Origin: Cymodocea nodosa
Taxonomy: Eukaryota; Streptophyta; Magnoliopsida; Alismatales; Cymodoceaceae
Direction: 5' to 3'
DNA length: 64,000 nucleotides
Assembly: GCA_036874045.1 (NCBI GenBank)
Contig: CM072335.1
Coordinates: 12,668,001-12,732,000 of the forward strand
A model generated the notes under the pieces. The model worked only from the letters and a program-made list of their open reading frames with translations. It made no database searches and had not been told where the DNA came from. The position numbers and the translations under genes are program-made. Position 1 is the first letter of the stretch, and each line of letters starts with the position of its first letter. Shown piece after piece: positions 24,112-36,071 of the stretch.

Positions 24112-24972
24112 TATTTAGAATGAAAAAGTGTATAATATTAACGGTTAAATAATGGTTAATTACATTATATTTAGCTTTTCATATGAGAATTAAGCCATTA
24201 TGTTAAAATTGCACGATTACAAGTCTTACTTAAAGAATGTGCATAATTCCAGTAAATTAGCATTAATGAAATATACTTTTGAACTGTCGATGAGTTATAG
24301 GCTTTTTAATTCCTAAGTATCTAAAATGTCTATTATTTTGGAGAGTTACATATTTTATGTACCAGACAGTTATATTTTAAACACTTAGAGAGTATTTTAT
24401 TATTTCAAGGACACGTGTTGTTACCTTAATATATGACTTAAGTGATTTTTCAGAAACTTAAAGGCTAACTATCTAAAATGTAATTAAGCATTAGATAGTT
24501 ATGTTTTCAAAATATCTGAAATACCATTTTTATAGGTTTAAAAGTTAAAAATTATTACCTGTAAATTAGTAAAATTACTCTTCTAAGGTTACAAACCTTC
24601 GTAAAGTTACTAAGGGTACGAAAACTTGTAAAGTTTTTAGTTAAGTTTACGAATCCTCGTAAACTTACGAAGTTAAGGTTACGAACCCTCGTAAAGTTAG
24701 AATTATGCATATGTGAATTTAAATGTTTTATTATATCACGTGAGTTGCACATGTTTAATATTATTTATATCAAGTTCATTGAGTTAAGTTTTACTCAACA
24801 AGGTAAGTCTATTGAGTTAATAGAGTAAGTCCATTGAGTTATACTATCTCCACAGATCAGTTATTTTCTAACATGCCACTGTTAGCCATTGTAGGAAACA
24901 AGATATTCAAAGTAAAACCATGATTGCACGTATCACACAAGAATTAACTCGTGGAATGAAAAAGAAATCACT
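24112..24972 (+). repeat. GyR-B 5' LTR, first part
   Basis: Begins TATTTAGAATGAAAAAG (TG changed to TA) as in copies C and D (TGTTTAGAATG). It contains ACACGTGT (24411) and TGACTTAAGTG (24434). At 24575-24710 it carries an extra short array of 'GGTTACGAACC(C/T)TCGTAAA'-like palindromes that copies C and D lack. SireA interrupts it after 24972. Confidence 0.85.
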
Positions 24973-26702
24973 TGTTAGTTCAATTATTTTTATTAGTTAT
25001 TTTGATGATGAAAAATGTGTGGTTTAATTAATTATGTAATAATTTTAGCAGTCATTTTACTAGAATGAAAATTGTCTAACTACTATGCACTTAGAACTTT
25101 TTAAATTAGATTTCGGTAGGTTGTTATTTCTATAGTGAATTGATCGAAGAGTTAATATATAAGTCACTGAACAAAACAGGACAAATGGGATGGTTAAGCT
25201 TCTCTCCAAGCTTTTCAGATAGTTATATCAGTAACTATCCAAAAAGTGTTTATCTTCGGTGAGTTAAGTCTTTTTATGTCCGGATATATTTTTTATGCTA
25301 AGTATCCGAAATCCCTTCTGTTTCGGATAGTTAAGGGTTTTCATTTTGGATAGTTAGTTGTTTCTCTGATTTAATGTATTTTCAGTTACTTTCTTCTAAA
25401 AGACACGTGTCAGTCTCTCATTGCTTGACTTAAGTGACTTTTCAGAATGTTACGCTGTAACTATTCGAAAACTCTTAAGAATAGGAGAGTTACCTTCAGT
25501 AAGTATCTAAAATTGGTTTTAAGCTTCGGATAGTTAATTTTATTATTATTTCTGAGTTAAGTGACTTTTCAGAAGTTTACTTGTGTAACTATCCGAAATG
25601 ACTTAAGGTTCAGAGAGTTATCTTTTATAAGTATTCGAAACATATTTTTTCTATCCAATAGTTTATTTTTAATATTTTATGATGTTGTTTTAGGACACGT
25701 GTTTCAATTTTAATACGTGACTTAAGTGGCCTTTCAGAATGCAAGTTCTATCTATCCGAAATGATTTTGAGTTTCGACAAGTTATCTTTCTAAGTCTCCG
25801 ATTTTCTAAAAGTTTTTGAAGATTTTATTTTTACAAAATCTACAACTATTATTAATTGACTAACTGTTGTGGCAAGATATTTTTTAATTGCAAATCTCGA
25901 CTTTATTATAATTGAAGGTTGTTGGAAATGAAATTACTACATAAGGCATCTGACCATTTCAGAATTCTTTCCATCTATGCAAATCTCGAAGGAAGAATAA
26001 AAAGGATTTGCAGAAAACTGAAACAAAAACACAGAATTTTTCAACACTCGAAAGGAGAAATTGACTGCTTAGCAATTCTACAAACATTCTAAAGATTCGT
26101 TTGCAACAAAGTCTAGAAGATCAAAAGCTACAGATCAATCAAGAATTCTCCTCAAAACTTCATAAATCAACTCTTCATAGGAATTGACCTTGTGTTGTGT
26201 ATCTTTTTCATTTTGAGTCAGTGACTCCTAGTTTTAAACTATTTTCTCATTTGCTTTAAAACCCTAACTCACAAAGGTGTTGTGAGTATACCTTCACAAG
26301 GTCGGGGCCTTGGTGAAGAGAGTGTAGTGTGATACTTCACTTGCTCAAGATTGGGGTCTTAAGTACACAAAGTTGGTGCTTTGCGTGAGGTTTTTGTTTA
26401 GCCTTTAAAAACATCTGTAAGGTTGTTGCTTAGCTTGCAAAAGTAACTTGTTTAAGGTTTGTGCTTTGCCTTAAAAGCATTTAGTGGAATTCTCAAGGTT
26501 GTGGCCTTGAGGAGTGGACTACCCAGTTTGGGGAACCACTATAAATCCTTTGTGTCTTTTAATTTCTGCATTGCATTTTGTTATTTCAAAATCAATCAAT
26601 TAGGGTTCATTAGTGTCAACAGCTTCCGAAAATTTTAAAATCAAAATAAACTTTATTAGAACACTATTCACCCCCCCTCTAGTATGTCATTCAATCCTTT
26701 CA
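24973..26702 (+). repeat. SireA 5' LTR (1730 bp)
   Basis: TG..CA ends. It carries two copies of the composite ACACGTGT/TGACTTAAGTG motif (25403 and 25695), many TTTCGGATAGTTA / TAACTATCCGAAA words (25200-25770), and in its 3' third a run of small hairpins (26285-26515). The C-rich end 'ttcacccccc' precedes the primer-binding site. Confidence 0.95.
26285..26515 (+). repeat. Run of about six mini-hairpins near the end of the SireA LTR
   Basis: Successive short self-complementary words, for example AAGGTCGGGGCCTT, CAAGATTGGGGTCTTAAG, CAAAGTTGGTGCTTTG, TTAAGGTTTGTGCTTTGCC and CAAGGTTGTGGCCTTG, spaced 35-45 nt apart. The same run is kept in the 3' LTR (about 44640-44875). Confidence 0.65.
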
Positions 26703-26704
26703 AG

Positions 26705-26716
26705 TGGTATCAGAGC
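26705..26716 (+). promoter_or_regulatory. SireA primer-binding site
   Basis: TGGTATCAGAGC, two bases after the LTR; exact complement of the 3' end of plant initiator Met tRNA. Confidence 0.95.
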
Positions 26717-26754
26717 AAGTTATCTCTGTAATAGATTTAATCAATCTGAGATCT

Positions 26755-27692
26755 ATGGTAGATGGTCAGCATGTACATCGACCTCCACTCTTTGATGGAA
26801 ATAATTATGGTTTTTGGAAAAACAAAATGACTAATTTTTTAAAATCTATGGATGTGAAGGTATGGAGAGTAGTGGTTTGTGGAATACAACTTCCAAATGT
26901 TCCTAAAGATATGTGGAATGATGAAGATGAGAAGAAAATACAAATGGATGCAAAAGGAATGAATGCACTAACCTATGCAATTACTACTGATATATATAAC
27001 AAGATTTCTGCATGTTTTATTGCACATGAAGCTTGGCGTGCATTAGACATTACATATGAAGGAACAAATGAGGTGAAGGATACAAAAATAAGTATCCTAC
27101 TAAGAAAATATGAGATGTTCAAAATGAAAGAGAATGAGAGTATCACTGATCTCATATCTCATTTCATTGAGATCATAAATAGATTGAAGAATCTTGGGAA
27201 AGAATTTCCCATGGAAGAATAGGTTATCAAAGTCTTGAGAAGCCTGAATAAAGACTGGAAAGATAAGGCAACATCACTCCAAGATTCAAAGGATATGAGG
27301 ACTTTTACACTAGAAGATCTCACTAGCAATTTGTTAGCCTATGAGACTCAACTAAAAGACTGGAAAGAAGAGGAAGAAGAAACCTCAAGGAAGGTTGAAA
27401 AGAAGAAGGAACTAGCATTGAAGGCTCAACAACCATCTAAGGAGACTATTAATGAGTTTCCAGAAGAATTGGCCTGTATTATCAAAAAATACAGAAAATT
27501 TTGGAAGAAAGGAAAAAGCCATGACAAAGGAAAGCAATCTGCTACATAATGCTTCAACTGCAATAGATATGGGCATTTTTAGAGCCAATACACATATCAA
27601 AAGAAGGATGAAAGAAAGAACTTTGACAAGAAGAAATCTCATGGAAAACAGAAGTTTCGTTAGAGAAGATTTAATCAAGGGAAGAAGAAAGC
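26755..27692 (+). pseudogene. SireA gag, 5' part (interrupted by GyR-C)
   Basis: The ATG at 26755 is 38 nt after the primer-binding site. The product starts MVDGQHVHRPPLFDGNN, then the UBN2-type gag core. One in-frame stop (27220-27222) is followed by the same frame (27235-27549). The nucleocapsid zinc knuckle near 27550-27590 (CFNCNRYGHF) is damaged: a stop follows the phenylalanine and the last Cys is lost. The frame is then cut by the solo GyR-C LTR after the codons for KKA. Gag would form the virus-like particle. Continues at 29466. Confidence 0.88.
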
Positions 27693-29465
27693 TGTTTAGA
27701 ATGAAAAAGTGCATAATATTAATGGTTAAATGATGGTTAATTGCATAATATTTATCTTATCATATAATAATTAAGCCATTATGTTATTATTGCATGTATT
27801 GGACAGTTATGCTTTTAATGATAGAATAATATTTTATTATTTCTTGGAGTACACGTGTTGAAACTTAATGCATGACTTAAGTGGATTTTCAGTAAGTTAT
27901 CTATTAACTATCTTAAATGCATCTAGGCATCACATGAGATGCACATATTTAACTCGTTAAGTTAGCATAACTGTACGTGTTGAGTTACATGAATACACAC
28001 TAAGGTAACACGTTATGTTAGCAGCTTATTTCTTTATTACACATGTTTTATAGTTAAATCAACAAAGTAAGTCTGTTGAGTTATCTGTAACTCCACGAAC
28101 CATTTATTTTCTAATATGCCACTATAGTGATTACAGAAACAGGCAATTGAAGGGAAACCATGATTGCACGTATCACACAAGAATTTACTTGTGGAAGGAA
28201 GAAGAAATCATCATCGTTGATATGAATGAAGGAAATCCAATCGATCATCTAAGCAGAATCAATTACTACGGAAGAAATATAAAAGAAGAGGAGAAAAATG
28301 AAGAAAGGGTGGTTGGCAATGTGTGTAGAGGTGGAGGACCGCTACAAGCAGCGTCGGAAGTTCACTGAAGCTCCACACCATCACCACAAATCACCAACAT
28401 CACCATAATCACCAACCATCGAAGGTCTATGAGGATACTTTCCTAATGTCGGGTCGATTCTGAGCCAAACATGGTACTTAACAACCACTGTGAGGAGTGA
28501 TTGCGTCGCGGGAAGGGAAGCCATTTTCACCAAGCACCGACTCATATCTCAATAGATCGTAAAGCTTCTAGCCTTGGTTTCGAGTTGATGTCAATTTGCT
28601 GAAGAGGAGATCATCTTGCAATTCTAGACTCCCGATTCTATAGGGAGAGGAGGCAGGATTGTAAGTGATTAAGTTTTCAGTAGTGTAATCACGTCGCATG
28701 TAGTGATAGAAGTATTTACTATCGATAAAGATTTTTACATTTCATCTTTCGCCCATTTTCATGAACACATCAAAACAAAAATACCAAAAACAACTTATTT
28801 GTATTTATATTTAGTATTTAAGTGTTGTATTATTTATTTTGTATCGTGAGTAATGTTATCATTGTCAGTATTGTGAATGTTTTATGTTGTTTGATTCAAA
28901 AAAAATAAAAAATAGTTTTACAGTTCACTAAAATTGATTCGTTCTAGATACTTAAAGATTTTAATAGTTACTGTTTGAAATATTTGAATATTAGTGTTGC
29001 TTAATGATAAATTTAATATTAACTAGCATTAAAGAGATTAATTGATGTTATTTACAATTTGTGGAACCACCCAATGGTTGGCCAAATTCCTCTGTAAATA
29101 GCAATATTTAGCTAAAAAGATAGGCTCGTGGAGTTAACTAAGTCTATGAGGTTAGTTCGTTGAGTTAGTCATAACTCTACGAACTTGGTCCGTTGTGTTA
29201 ACTGTAACTCAACAGAGTGATTACTGAATACATAAATTCCATTATTAAAACTAGAACAGTACACAATTCTTACTCAATCTCTATGGGATCGACCTGTATT
29301 TGCACACAAATACAATATACGCTGTGCACTTATAGATAAAATACAAATTGGAATTAATATTTAATTTTTGTGAAAGTTTGTTAGATTACTTCTAAAAGTA
29401 ATTATTGATATAAGCCTAAAGACAAATTAAACCAGTTGTCTGATTTAACCTTTCACATCAATACA
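27693..29465 (+). mobile_element. GyR copy C: solo gypsy-like LTR (1773 bp) inserted in SireA gag
   Basis: Begins TGTTTAGAATG and ends AATACA, flanked by a perfect 5-bp target duplication AAAGC (27688-27692 and 29466-29470). Removing it rejoins the gag frame exactly (KKA then FQVTWDE). It carries ACACGTGT (27851) and TGACTTAAGTG (27873). Short frames inside have no meaning. Confidence 0.93.
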
Positions 29466-30019
29466 AAAGCATTCCAAGTTACTTGGGATGAATCTATAGA
29501 ATCTGAAGTATCTGAAGGTACTAGTACTGATGGTACACAGATTGAGTCTAAGTTTGAAGAACTATCCAATGTCTGTTTTATGGCTAACACCAATGAGTTA
29601 CATTATGATTCTAATATAGCTGATGAAATAATTTTTGATGTGTCTGATATAAATCAAGATGATTATAATGAATTATTGGAAGAACTGAAAAATGTTAGTC
29701 TAGAAAATTCTATTTTAAAAAGGAAATTATTGAATAGTAATAAAACTACTACTAAATTAGAAAAGGAAATTACTACATTAAAAATTGAAAATTCTACATT
29801 AAAGAAAAATAAATTTGTTGCTGATAGTTATGATATGTATGATAAAATTTCTGAACTTGAAAAATACAACTTAAAACTTATTAAAGAACTAAAGGATAAA
29901 TTTTTAGAAAACAAAAAGCCACAAGATGAAACTGAAAAATTGAATGAAAAACTTAAAAATCAATGTGTAGAAAAATCTAGCTCTAATTCTAATATAGAAA
30001 AATTAGAACAAGAAATTGG
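29466..30019 (+). pseudogene. SireA gag, 3' coiled-coil part
   Basis: Resumes after GyR-C with FQVTWDES, the conserved Trp-Asp-Glu stretch after the zinc knuckle in this lineage, then VCFMAN and a long Leu/Lys/Glu/Asn-rich heptad-like segment (from about 29670 to 30019) that looks like a coiled coil. Such C-terminal gag extensions are usual in Sireviruses. The frame runs open until Tork-N interrupts it at 30020; the last 20-odd codons of the open frame to 30086 belong to the Tork-N LTR. Continues at 36072. Confidence 0.85.
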
Positions 30020-31039
30020 TGTTGCTTTTAAAACTGATCGTTCAGTCAACTTTCTATGGCATGATTCAGAAATACTCACCTCTTAACTCACCGAAATTGA
30101 AAGTGAAGAGTAAAAGGAAGAAATAACACAATGAAGACATAAGATTTACGTGGTTCAGCAACAACCTACGTCTACGGAGAGTTGAGGGTTCTTATATGAG
30201 CTTCGACACAATCAACCGCAATGTTTTACAACATCATAAAGGTTTATATACTACCCAACTTAGGGTTAATAAATCTTTAATTACATTCAAGCCATTACAG
30301 TAGAGAAATAATGCTTCGAAGAATGGACTCTCAATTTTAGAGCCTTATCTTCCTAACTTATCGAAATCTGCAACATTTCAAATAGTTATAGACTTAACTA
30401 TCCAAAGAAATTCTTCTTTCTTCATTTATTGTAATGGGCGGTACTGTAGCAGGCTAATTGTCCAGAGAGATTTGATCTTTTGGATAGTTACTGACTTAAT
30501 TGTTCAAAAACCCACTTATTCCTCTCTTTGTCCTTTCGGAAAGTTCTGCTGTTAACTCTCTGAAAACTGCATGTCTTTCGGATAGTTACTGTCTTAACTA
30601 TCCGAAAACTCACTTAAGTGTCTTTTCAGTCATTTCGGAAGGTTCTACCGTTAACCTTTCGAAAACTTATGATTTTCGGATAGTTAGGTAGTAACTATCC
30701 GAAGATTCACTTAAGTCTCTGCTTTTTGGATACTTGGCTTCTTAACTATCCGAACATCCACTTAAGTGTCTGACTTTCGGATACTTAGCTTCATAACTGT
30801 CCGAACGTCCACTTAAGTGCCCTTTAAGTCATTCCAGATGGTTACAGCCAGTAACCCTTTGAAATCTTCTGACTTTCGGATAGTTAGCTCAAAGCCTCTG
30901 ACTGAAACTATATTTTTCGGATACTTAGCTCTGATAACCTATCGAAAAATAAATCTGCAGGAAACTTACTGTTAACAAGCTTTCAATTTAACTTGGACTT
31001 CTTGTAGCATACTCCACACCTATACTACTTGCCCTGACA
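30020..31039 (-). repeat. Tork-N 3' LTR (left, 1020 bp)
   Basis: Matches 35098-36066 over its whole length except one extra hairpin unit near 30.72-30.78 kb. It contains the wording 'tttacgtggttcagc' typical of Tork/TNT LTRs and the hairpin array at 30365-30950. Confidence 0.93.
30365..30950. repeat. Array of about ten imperfect hairpin units in the Tork-N LTR
   Basis: Units of 50-60 bp each hold an arm like TTTCGGATAGTTA, a 5-8 nt loop and the complement TAACTATCCGAAA, often followed by CACTTAAGTG (itself a palindrome). The clearest unit is 30575-30607. The right LTR has the same array with one unit fewer (about 35440-35980). Confidence 0.9.
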
Positions 31040-31060
31040 ATCTCCCACTTGGAGTTTGAC
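31040..31060 (-). promoter_or_regulatory. Tork-N polypurine tract
   Basis: On the - strand the bases just before the 3' LTR read AAGTGGGAGAT, the usual purine-rich start site for plus-strand synthesis. Confidence 0.8.
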
Positions 31061-31241
31061 ACAATGATTGAAAGAAAAAATCAATCTCTACACTTGGCTT
31101 ATAGATTATTGTAATAGTAGCTCAAGTAATCATCAACTCTTTATCTCCTTCTTCTTTCAATTTTTTAGGAGACCAATTAAGGCCATACAGACCCTTAATT
31201 TCTGCAGATTCAGAACTTTAGTTAGCATATCTACAGCATTT

Positions 31242-34200
31242 TCAGCTCTTGCAATCTTCTACAGATCTAACCTGTTCTACTCTCTCTTCCCTTATGAAAT
31301 GAAATCTCATTCTCATATGCTTGGACCTTGAATGAAACTTCAAATTTTCAGCTAAATAAATGGTACTTTGATTGTCACAGAACAGAATGCTTCTTTTCTG
31401 TTTGTGCCCTAATTCGACTAGTACATTCTTTAGCCAGATTCTTTCTTTAGCTGCCTTTGCTACTACAATATATTCAGCTTCTGTGGTCGAGAGTGCAACA
31501 ATACTTTGCAACTTGGATCTCCAGCTAATTACAGTACTTCCTATGCAGAAAACATAGCTTGAAGTACTTCTGCTTTTATCCAACTCTCTTCCCAAATTAG
31601 CATTATAGTAGCCAATCAATTCAACTGGTCATTTCTTGAATTCAGATCTATATCTAGGAAATATCTAAGATATCTGAGTATCTACAGTACAGCAGACCAA
31701 TGCTCAGCTCTTGGATCTGCCATATATCTACTGACCACTCTCACTACATGAGATATATTAGGTCTTGTGCATATCATGGCATACATTAAACTTCTCACTA
31801 CTAAAGCATATGGTATTCTAGACATTTTTGTCCTTTCTTCTTCAGTCTTAGCTGACTGATCTTTAGACAACTTGAAGTGGGGTCTGAGAGGTAGTTCAGT
31901 TTTCCTCTCATTTGAGATATTAAATCTCCTCAGTACCTTTTCTAGATACTTCTTCTGATTTAATCTCAAAGTGTTTGCCACTCTATTTCAAATAATTCTC
32001 ATGCCCAAGATTTGCTTGACTTCTCCCATATCCTTCATGTCAAATTCTTTTGATAGTTGTCTCTTTAATTGCTTAATCTATTCCATACTAGAACAGGCAA
32101 TTAACATATCATCTACATAAATCAGTAGAATAATGAAGTAATCATTAAACAATTTTATGTAGCAGCAATAGTCTGTATCACATCTTTTAAAGCCTAGGGT
32201 ACAGATAAAGGTATCAAATCTCTTGTACCATTGTCATGGTGCTTGCTTCAAACCATACAAACTTTTCAGCAATTTACATATTGTCTTTCTTTTCTTGCCA
32301 ATTACTGCAAATCCTTCTGGTTGCATCATGTAGAGTTCTTCCTACAAGTCACCATGTAGGAATGCTGTCTTTACATCCATTTGCTCCAAAAACAAATTTT
32401 CTGCAGCAACAATGCTTAAGACTATTCTTATAGTATTCATCTTCACAATAGGAGAGAATACTTCTGTATAGTCTATGTCTTGAATTTGTTGAAAACCCTT
32501 GATGAAAAGTCTGGCTTTATATTTATTGCTACCATCTGGTTGTTCTTTCATCCTGAACACTCACTTGTTTCCTAGGATTTTCTTTCCTTCTGGCAATGAA
32601 GTTAGCTCCCAAGTATTATTCTTCTCTAAGGACCTCATTTCTTCTTTCATTGCTAACTCCCATTTGTGTGCATCACTTATATAGATTGCTTCCTGATATG
32701 TTTCAGGTTCACCATCATCCGTTAGTAACAGATAATTGAATGATGGTACATACCTTTCAAGTTGTCTAGAAACCCTTTCAGATCTTCTAATTTGTCTAGT
32801 GACAACTTCATCTTCTTGATCATCTAGATGTTCTTGATGTTCAGCCTCTGGAAGTTGAATTTCTTCTATAGGTTCCTTCTAAGGTTGTTCAGCATCATTA
32901 TCTAGACTAATTTCAGTAGTACTTTCAAACTGAAGCTTTGACTACTATTCATTTGCACTTTCTCTGTGCTTATACATCTTGAATTCAATAAATGTGACAT
33001 CTTTTGCACGAATTATTTTCTTAGTTTCTTCTATCCAGAATCTATAACCAAAATAATCATTATCATAGCTAATGAAATAACATTTCTGTGATTTTGAATC
33101 CAACTTGTCTCTTTTGTCACTATTCAAGTGGACAAATGACTTGGATCCAAAGGCTTTTAAGTGAGTATAGTTGACCTCTTTCCCTGTCCACAATTCTTCA
33201 AGGTTTTTGAGCCTCATTGGGACAGATGGTCCTCTATTTATCAGATAAGCAGCTGTATTGACAACTTCTGCCTGGAATGACTTGGGAAAACCTACATGTA
33301 GTCTCATGCATCTTGCCCGTTCATTCAAGGTTCTGTTCATCCTTTCAACAACTCCATTTTGTTATGGAATTCCAGCTACAGTCCTCTGCCTTCTAATCTC
33401 TTGCTCCTCACAATAAACTTTAAATTCATGGCTATCATATTATCCTTCATTATTTGACCTAGTGGATTTGATTTTTCTTCCACTCCGATTTTCCACTTCT
33501 GCCTTTCATTTCTTGAAGACTTGGAAAACTTCAGATTTCTGTTTTAGAAAATAAACTCATACCTTCCTTGTACTGTCATCAATGAATGTGACATAATAGA
33601 GAGCACCTCCTAAAGAACTAATAGGGGTAGGCCCTTACACATCCATGTGAATCAGCTCCAATTTCTGTGACTTAAGATCATGAGGAGTCCTAGCAAAGCT
33701 GACTTTCTTCTGCTTTCCCACAATGCAGTCCTCACATATCTCTAAATTGACATTCCTTAGCTTAGGGATTTTCCCTTCTACCACTAAAACTTTCAATCCA
33801 TTCTCACTGAGGTGTCCCAGTCTTTTATGCCATAAGTCAGTGTCTTCAGTATCACTAACTGTTGTAATAGAGTTATCTTGATCCAAATTTAGATATAAGG
33901 TGTCAGTCCTTTGTCCTGAGGCAATAATTATTGCACCTTTGGTTACCTTCCATTTGCCTACACCAAAGGTAATCTGATAACCATCATTATCTAGGGAACT
34001 TATGGAAATTAATTGCTTTGCAAGATCAGGAACATATCTGACTTCTTGCAATTTTCATATCCCTTGTTTTGTTTTAATGTGTACCTCTCCTATTCCCAAC
34101 ATATCCAAACTTGTGTTGTTAGCTAGGTACACCTTTTTCATAGGAGTTGCACGATAATTGTGCAACAAATCCTTCCTGTAGGTAGTGTGGAATGAAACTC

Positions 34201-35059
34201 TTGAGTCTAGTACCTATGAGTCAATTGAACTGTCTACACAGCATACTAGGGCATCATCTGAATCGTAGGTGACAACATTTGCACCTGCTCCTTCTGATTC
34301 CTTCCCTTTGGTGTCTTTCTTAGGAGCCTTGCACTGTGACTTGAAGTGCCCCCATTGATTGTAGTTTCAGCATTTGATATCTGATCTCACTTTACTGGTA
34401 CCTCTAGACTTTGACCTTCCTTTGGATTTAAATTGTTTTGATTTACTTCTCCATCTACTTTCAACACTAAGGGCAGAAGTTGAAGCTGACAAATCACTTT
34501 TTCTACGAATGTCCTCACTCAAAATTAAATCCCGGATGTCACTCATTTTGAGCTTCTCATGACCTAGTGAACTACTTACACCAGTCACGATAGGAGACTA
34601 ACTTTCTGGTAATGAGGATAATAAAATCAAGGCCCTGATTTCATCATCAAATATTATATTTACTGAATGCAATTGATTCAAAATAGTATTTAACTCATTA
34701 ACGTGGTTTGTAACATTTCCACTTTCATGCATTTTTAGATTAAATAATCTACGCCTGAGAAATATCTTATTGGCGGCTGATGGCTTCTCATACATGTTGG
34801 ACAAAGCTTTCATCAAGTTAGCCATTGTTTTCTCTTTAACAACATTTGAATGAACGTTCCTTGCTAGTAACAACCTGACGAGACCTAGAGCTTTTCTATC
34901 CAGCAACTCCCACTCTTCCTGATCCATCTTCTCTGGTTTTCTTCCGAACAGAGGTTGATGAAGATCCTTTTGATACAAACAGTCTTCAATCTGAAACCTC
35001 CAGTATTCGAAATCTTTTCCATCAAACTTCTCGATCCTAACCTTTCTATCGTCTACCAT
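31242..35059 (-). pseudogene. Tork-N gag-pol polyprotein, broken by stop codons
   Basis: Starts MVDDRKVRIEKFDGKDF (35059). Domains on the - strand: gag (35059-34370), damaged zinc knuckle near 34380-34340, protease near 34215 (LDSR where LDSG is usual), GAG-pre-integrase LWHKRLGHLS (about 33830), integrase (33660-33000), RT with YVDDM (32119-32108) and RNase H with SIVALSTTEAEY (about 31500). All segments from 35059 to 31682 share one frame, separated only by stop codons; a shift occurs before the RNase H piece (31619-31242). Family role: TNT1-type copia polyprotein, cleaved into particle, protease, integrase and RT/RNase H. Neither LTR-to-LTR length nor domain order is abnormal, so decay came after insertion. 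Confidence 0.9.
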
Positions 35060-35083
35060 TCTATTAAACTAAAAAGACCTACC

Positions 35084-35095
35084 GCTTTGATACCA
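35084..35095 (-). promoter_or_regulatory. Tork-N primer-binding site
   Basis: - strand TGGTATCAAAGC, two bases from the 5' LTR; complementary to initiator Met tRNA with one difference. Confidence 0.9.
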
Positions 35096-35097
35096 GT

Positions 35098-36066
35098 TGT
35101 TGCTTTTAAAACTGATTATTCAGTCAACTTTCTATGGCACGATTCAGAAACACTCACCTCTTAACTCACCAAAACTGGAAGTGAAGAGTAAAAGGAAGAA
35201 ATAACACAATGAAGACATAGGATTTACGGGGTTCAGCAACAACCTACGTCCATAGAGAGTTGAGGGTTCTTCTATGAGTTTCGGCACAATCAACCGCAAT
35301 GTTTTACAATATCATAAAGGTTTATATACTACCCAACTTAGGGTTAATAAATCTTTAATTACATTCAAGCCATTATAGTAGAGAAATAATGCTTCAGAGA
35401 AGGGACTCTCAATTTTAGAGTCTTATCTTCCTAACTTATCGAAATTTGCAACATTTCAAATAGTTACAGACTTAACTATCCAAAGCAATTCTTCTTTCTT
35501 CATTTATTGTAACAGGAAGTACTGTAGCAGGCTAACTGTCTGGAGAGATTCGATCTTTCGGATAGTTACTGACTTAACTGTTTGAAAACCCACTTACTCC
35601 TCTCTTTGTCCTTTCGGAAGGTTCTGTTGTTAACTCTCCGAAAACTACATGTCTTTCGGATAGTTACTGTCTTAACTATCTGAAAACTCACTTAAGTGTC
35701 TCTTCAGTCATTTCGAAAGGTTGTGCTGTTAACCTTTTGAAAACTTATGATTTTCGGATAGTTACTACCTAACTATCCGAAGATCCACTTAAGTCTCTAC
35801 TTTTCGGATACTTAACTTCATAACTGTCCGAACGTCCACTTAAGTGTTCTTTAAGTCATTTCAGATGGTTATAGCTAGTAACCCTTTGAAATCTTTTGAC
35901 TTTCAGATAGTTAGCTCAAAGCCTTTGACTGAAACTATATTTTTCGGATACTTAGCTCTGATAACCTACCGAAAAATAAATTTGCCAAAAACTTATTGTT
36001 AACAAGCTTTCGATTTAACCTAGACTTCTTGTAGTATACTCCACACCTGTACTACTTGCCCTAACA
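35098..36066 (-). repeat. Tork-N 5' LTR (right, 969 bp)
   Basis: Ends CTAACA next to the target copy ATTGG. It carries the same hairpin array as the left LTR, one unit shorter. Confidence 0.93.
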
Positions 36067-36071
36067 ATTGG

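Larger units (their letters stand above)
30020..36066 (-). mobile_element. Tork-N: Tork/TNT-like copia element on the - strand, 6047 bp
   Basis: LTRs 30020-31039 and 35098-36066 run TG..CA and are flanked by a perfect ATTGG duplication (30015-30019 and 36067-36071). On the - strand the order is primer-binding site (35084-35095), gag, protease, integrase, RT, RNase H, purine tract and 3' LTR. One reading frame from 35059 runs through gag, protease, integrase and RT to about 31.7 kb with stop codons but no net shift. The left LTR has one more hairpin unit (about 50 bp) than the right. Confidence 0.95.

Noticed and set aside
26705..26716. Initiator tRNA-like sequence considered as a tRNA gene
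   Set aside because: Only the 12-nt primer-binding complement is present, at the LTR edge; no cloverleaf follows. Same for 35084, 47810 and 56990.
30365..30950. Regularly spaced near-identical words considered as a CRISPR array
   Set aside because: Plant LTR context, imperfect units, no unique spacers and no cas genes; they are hairpins in a retrotransposon LTR.
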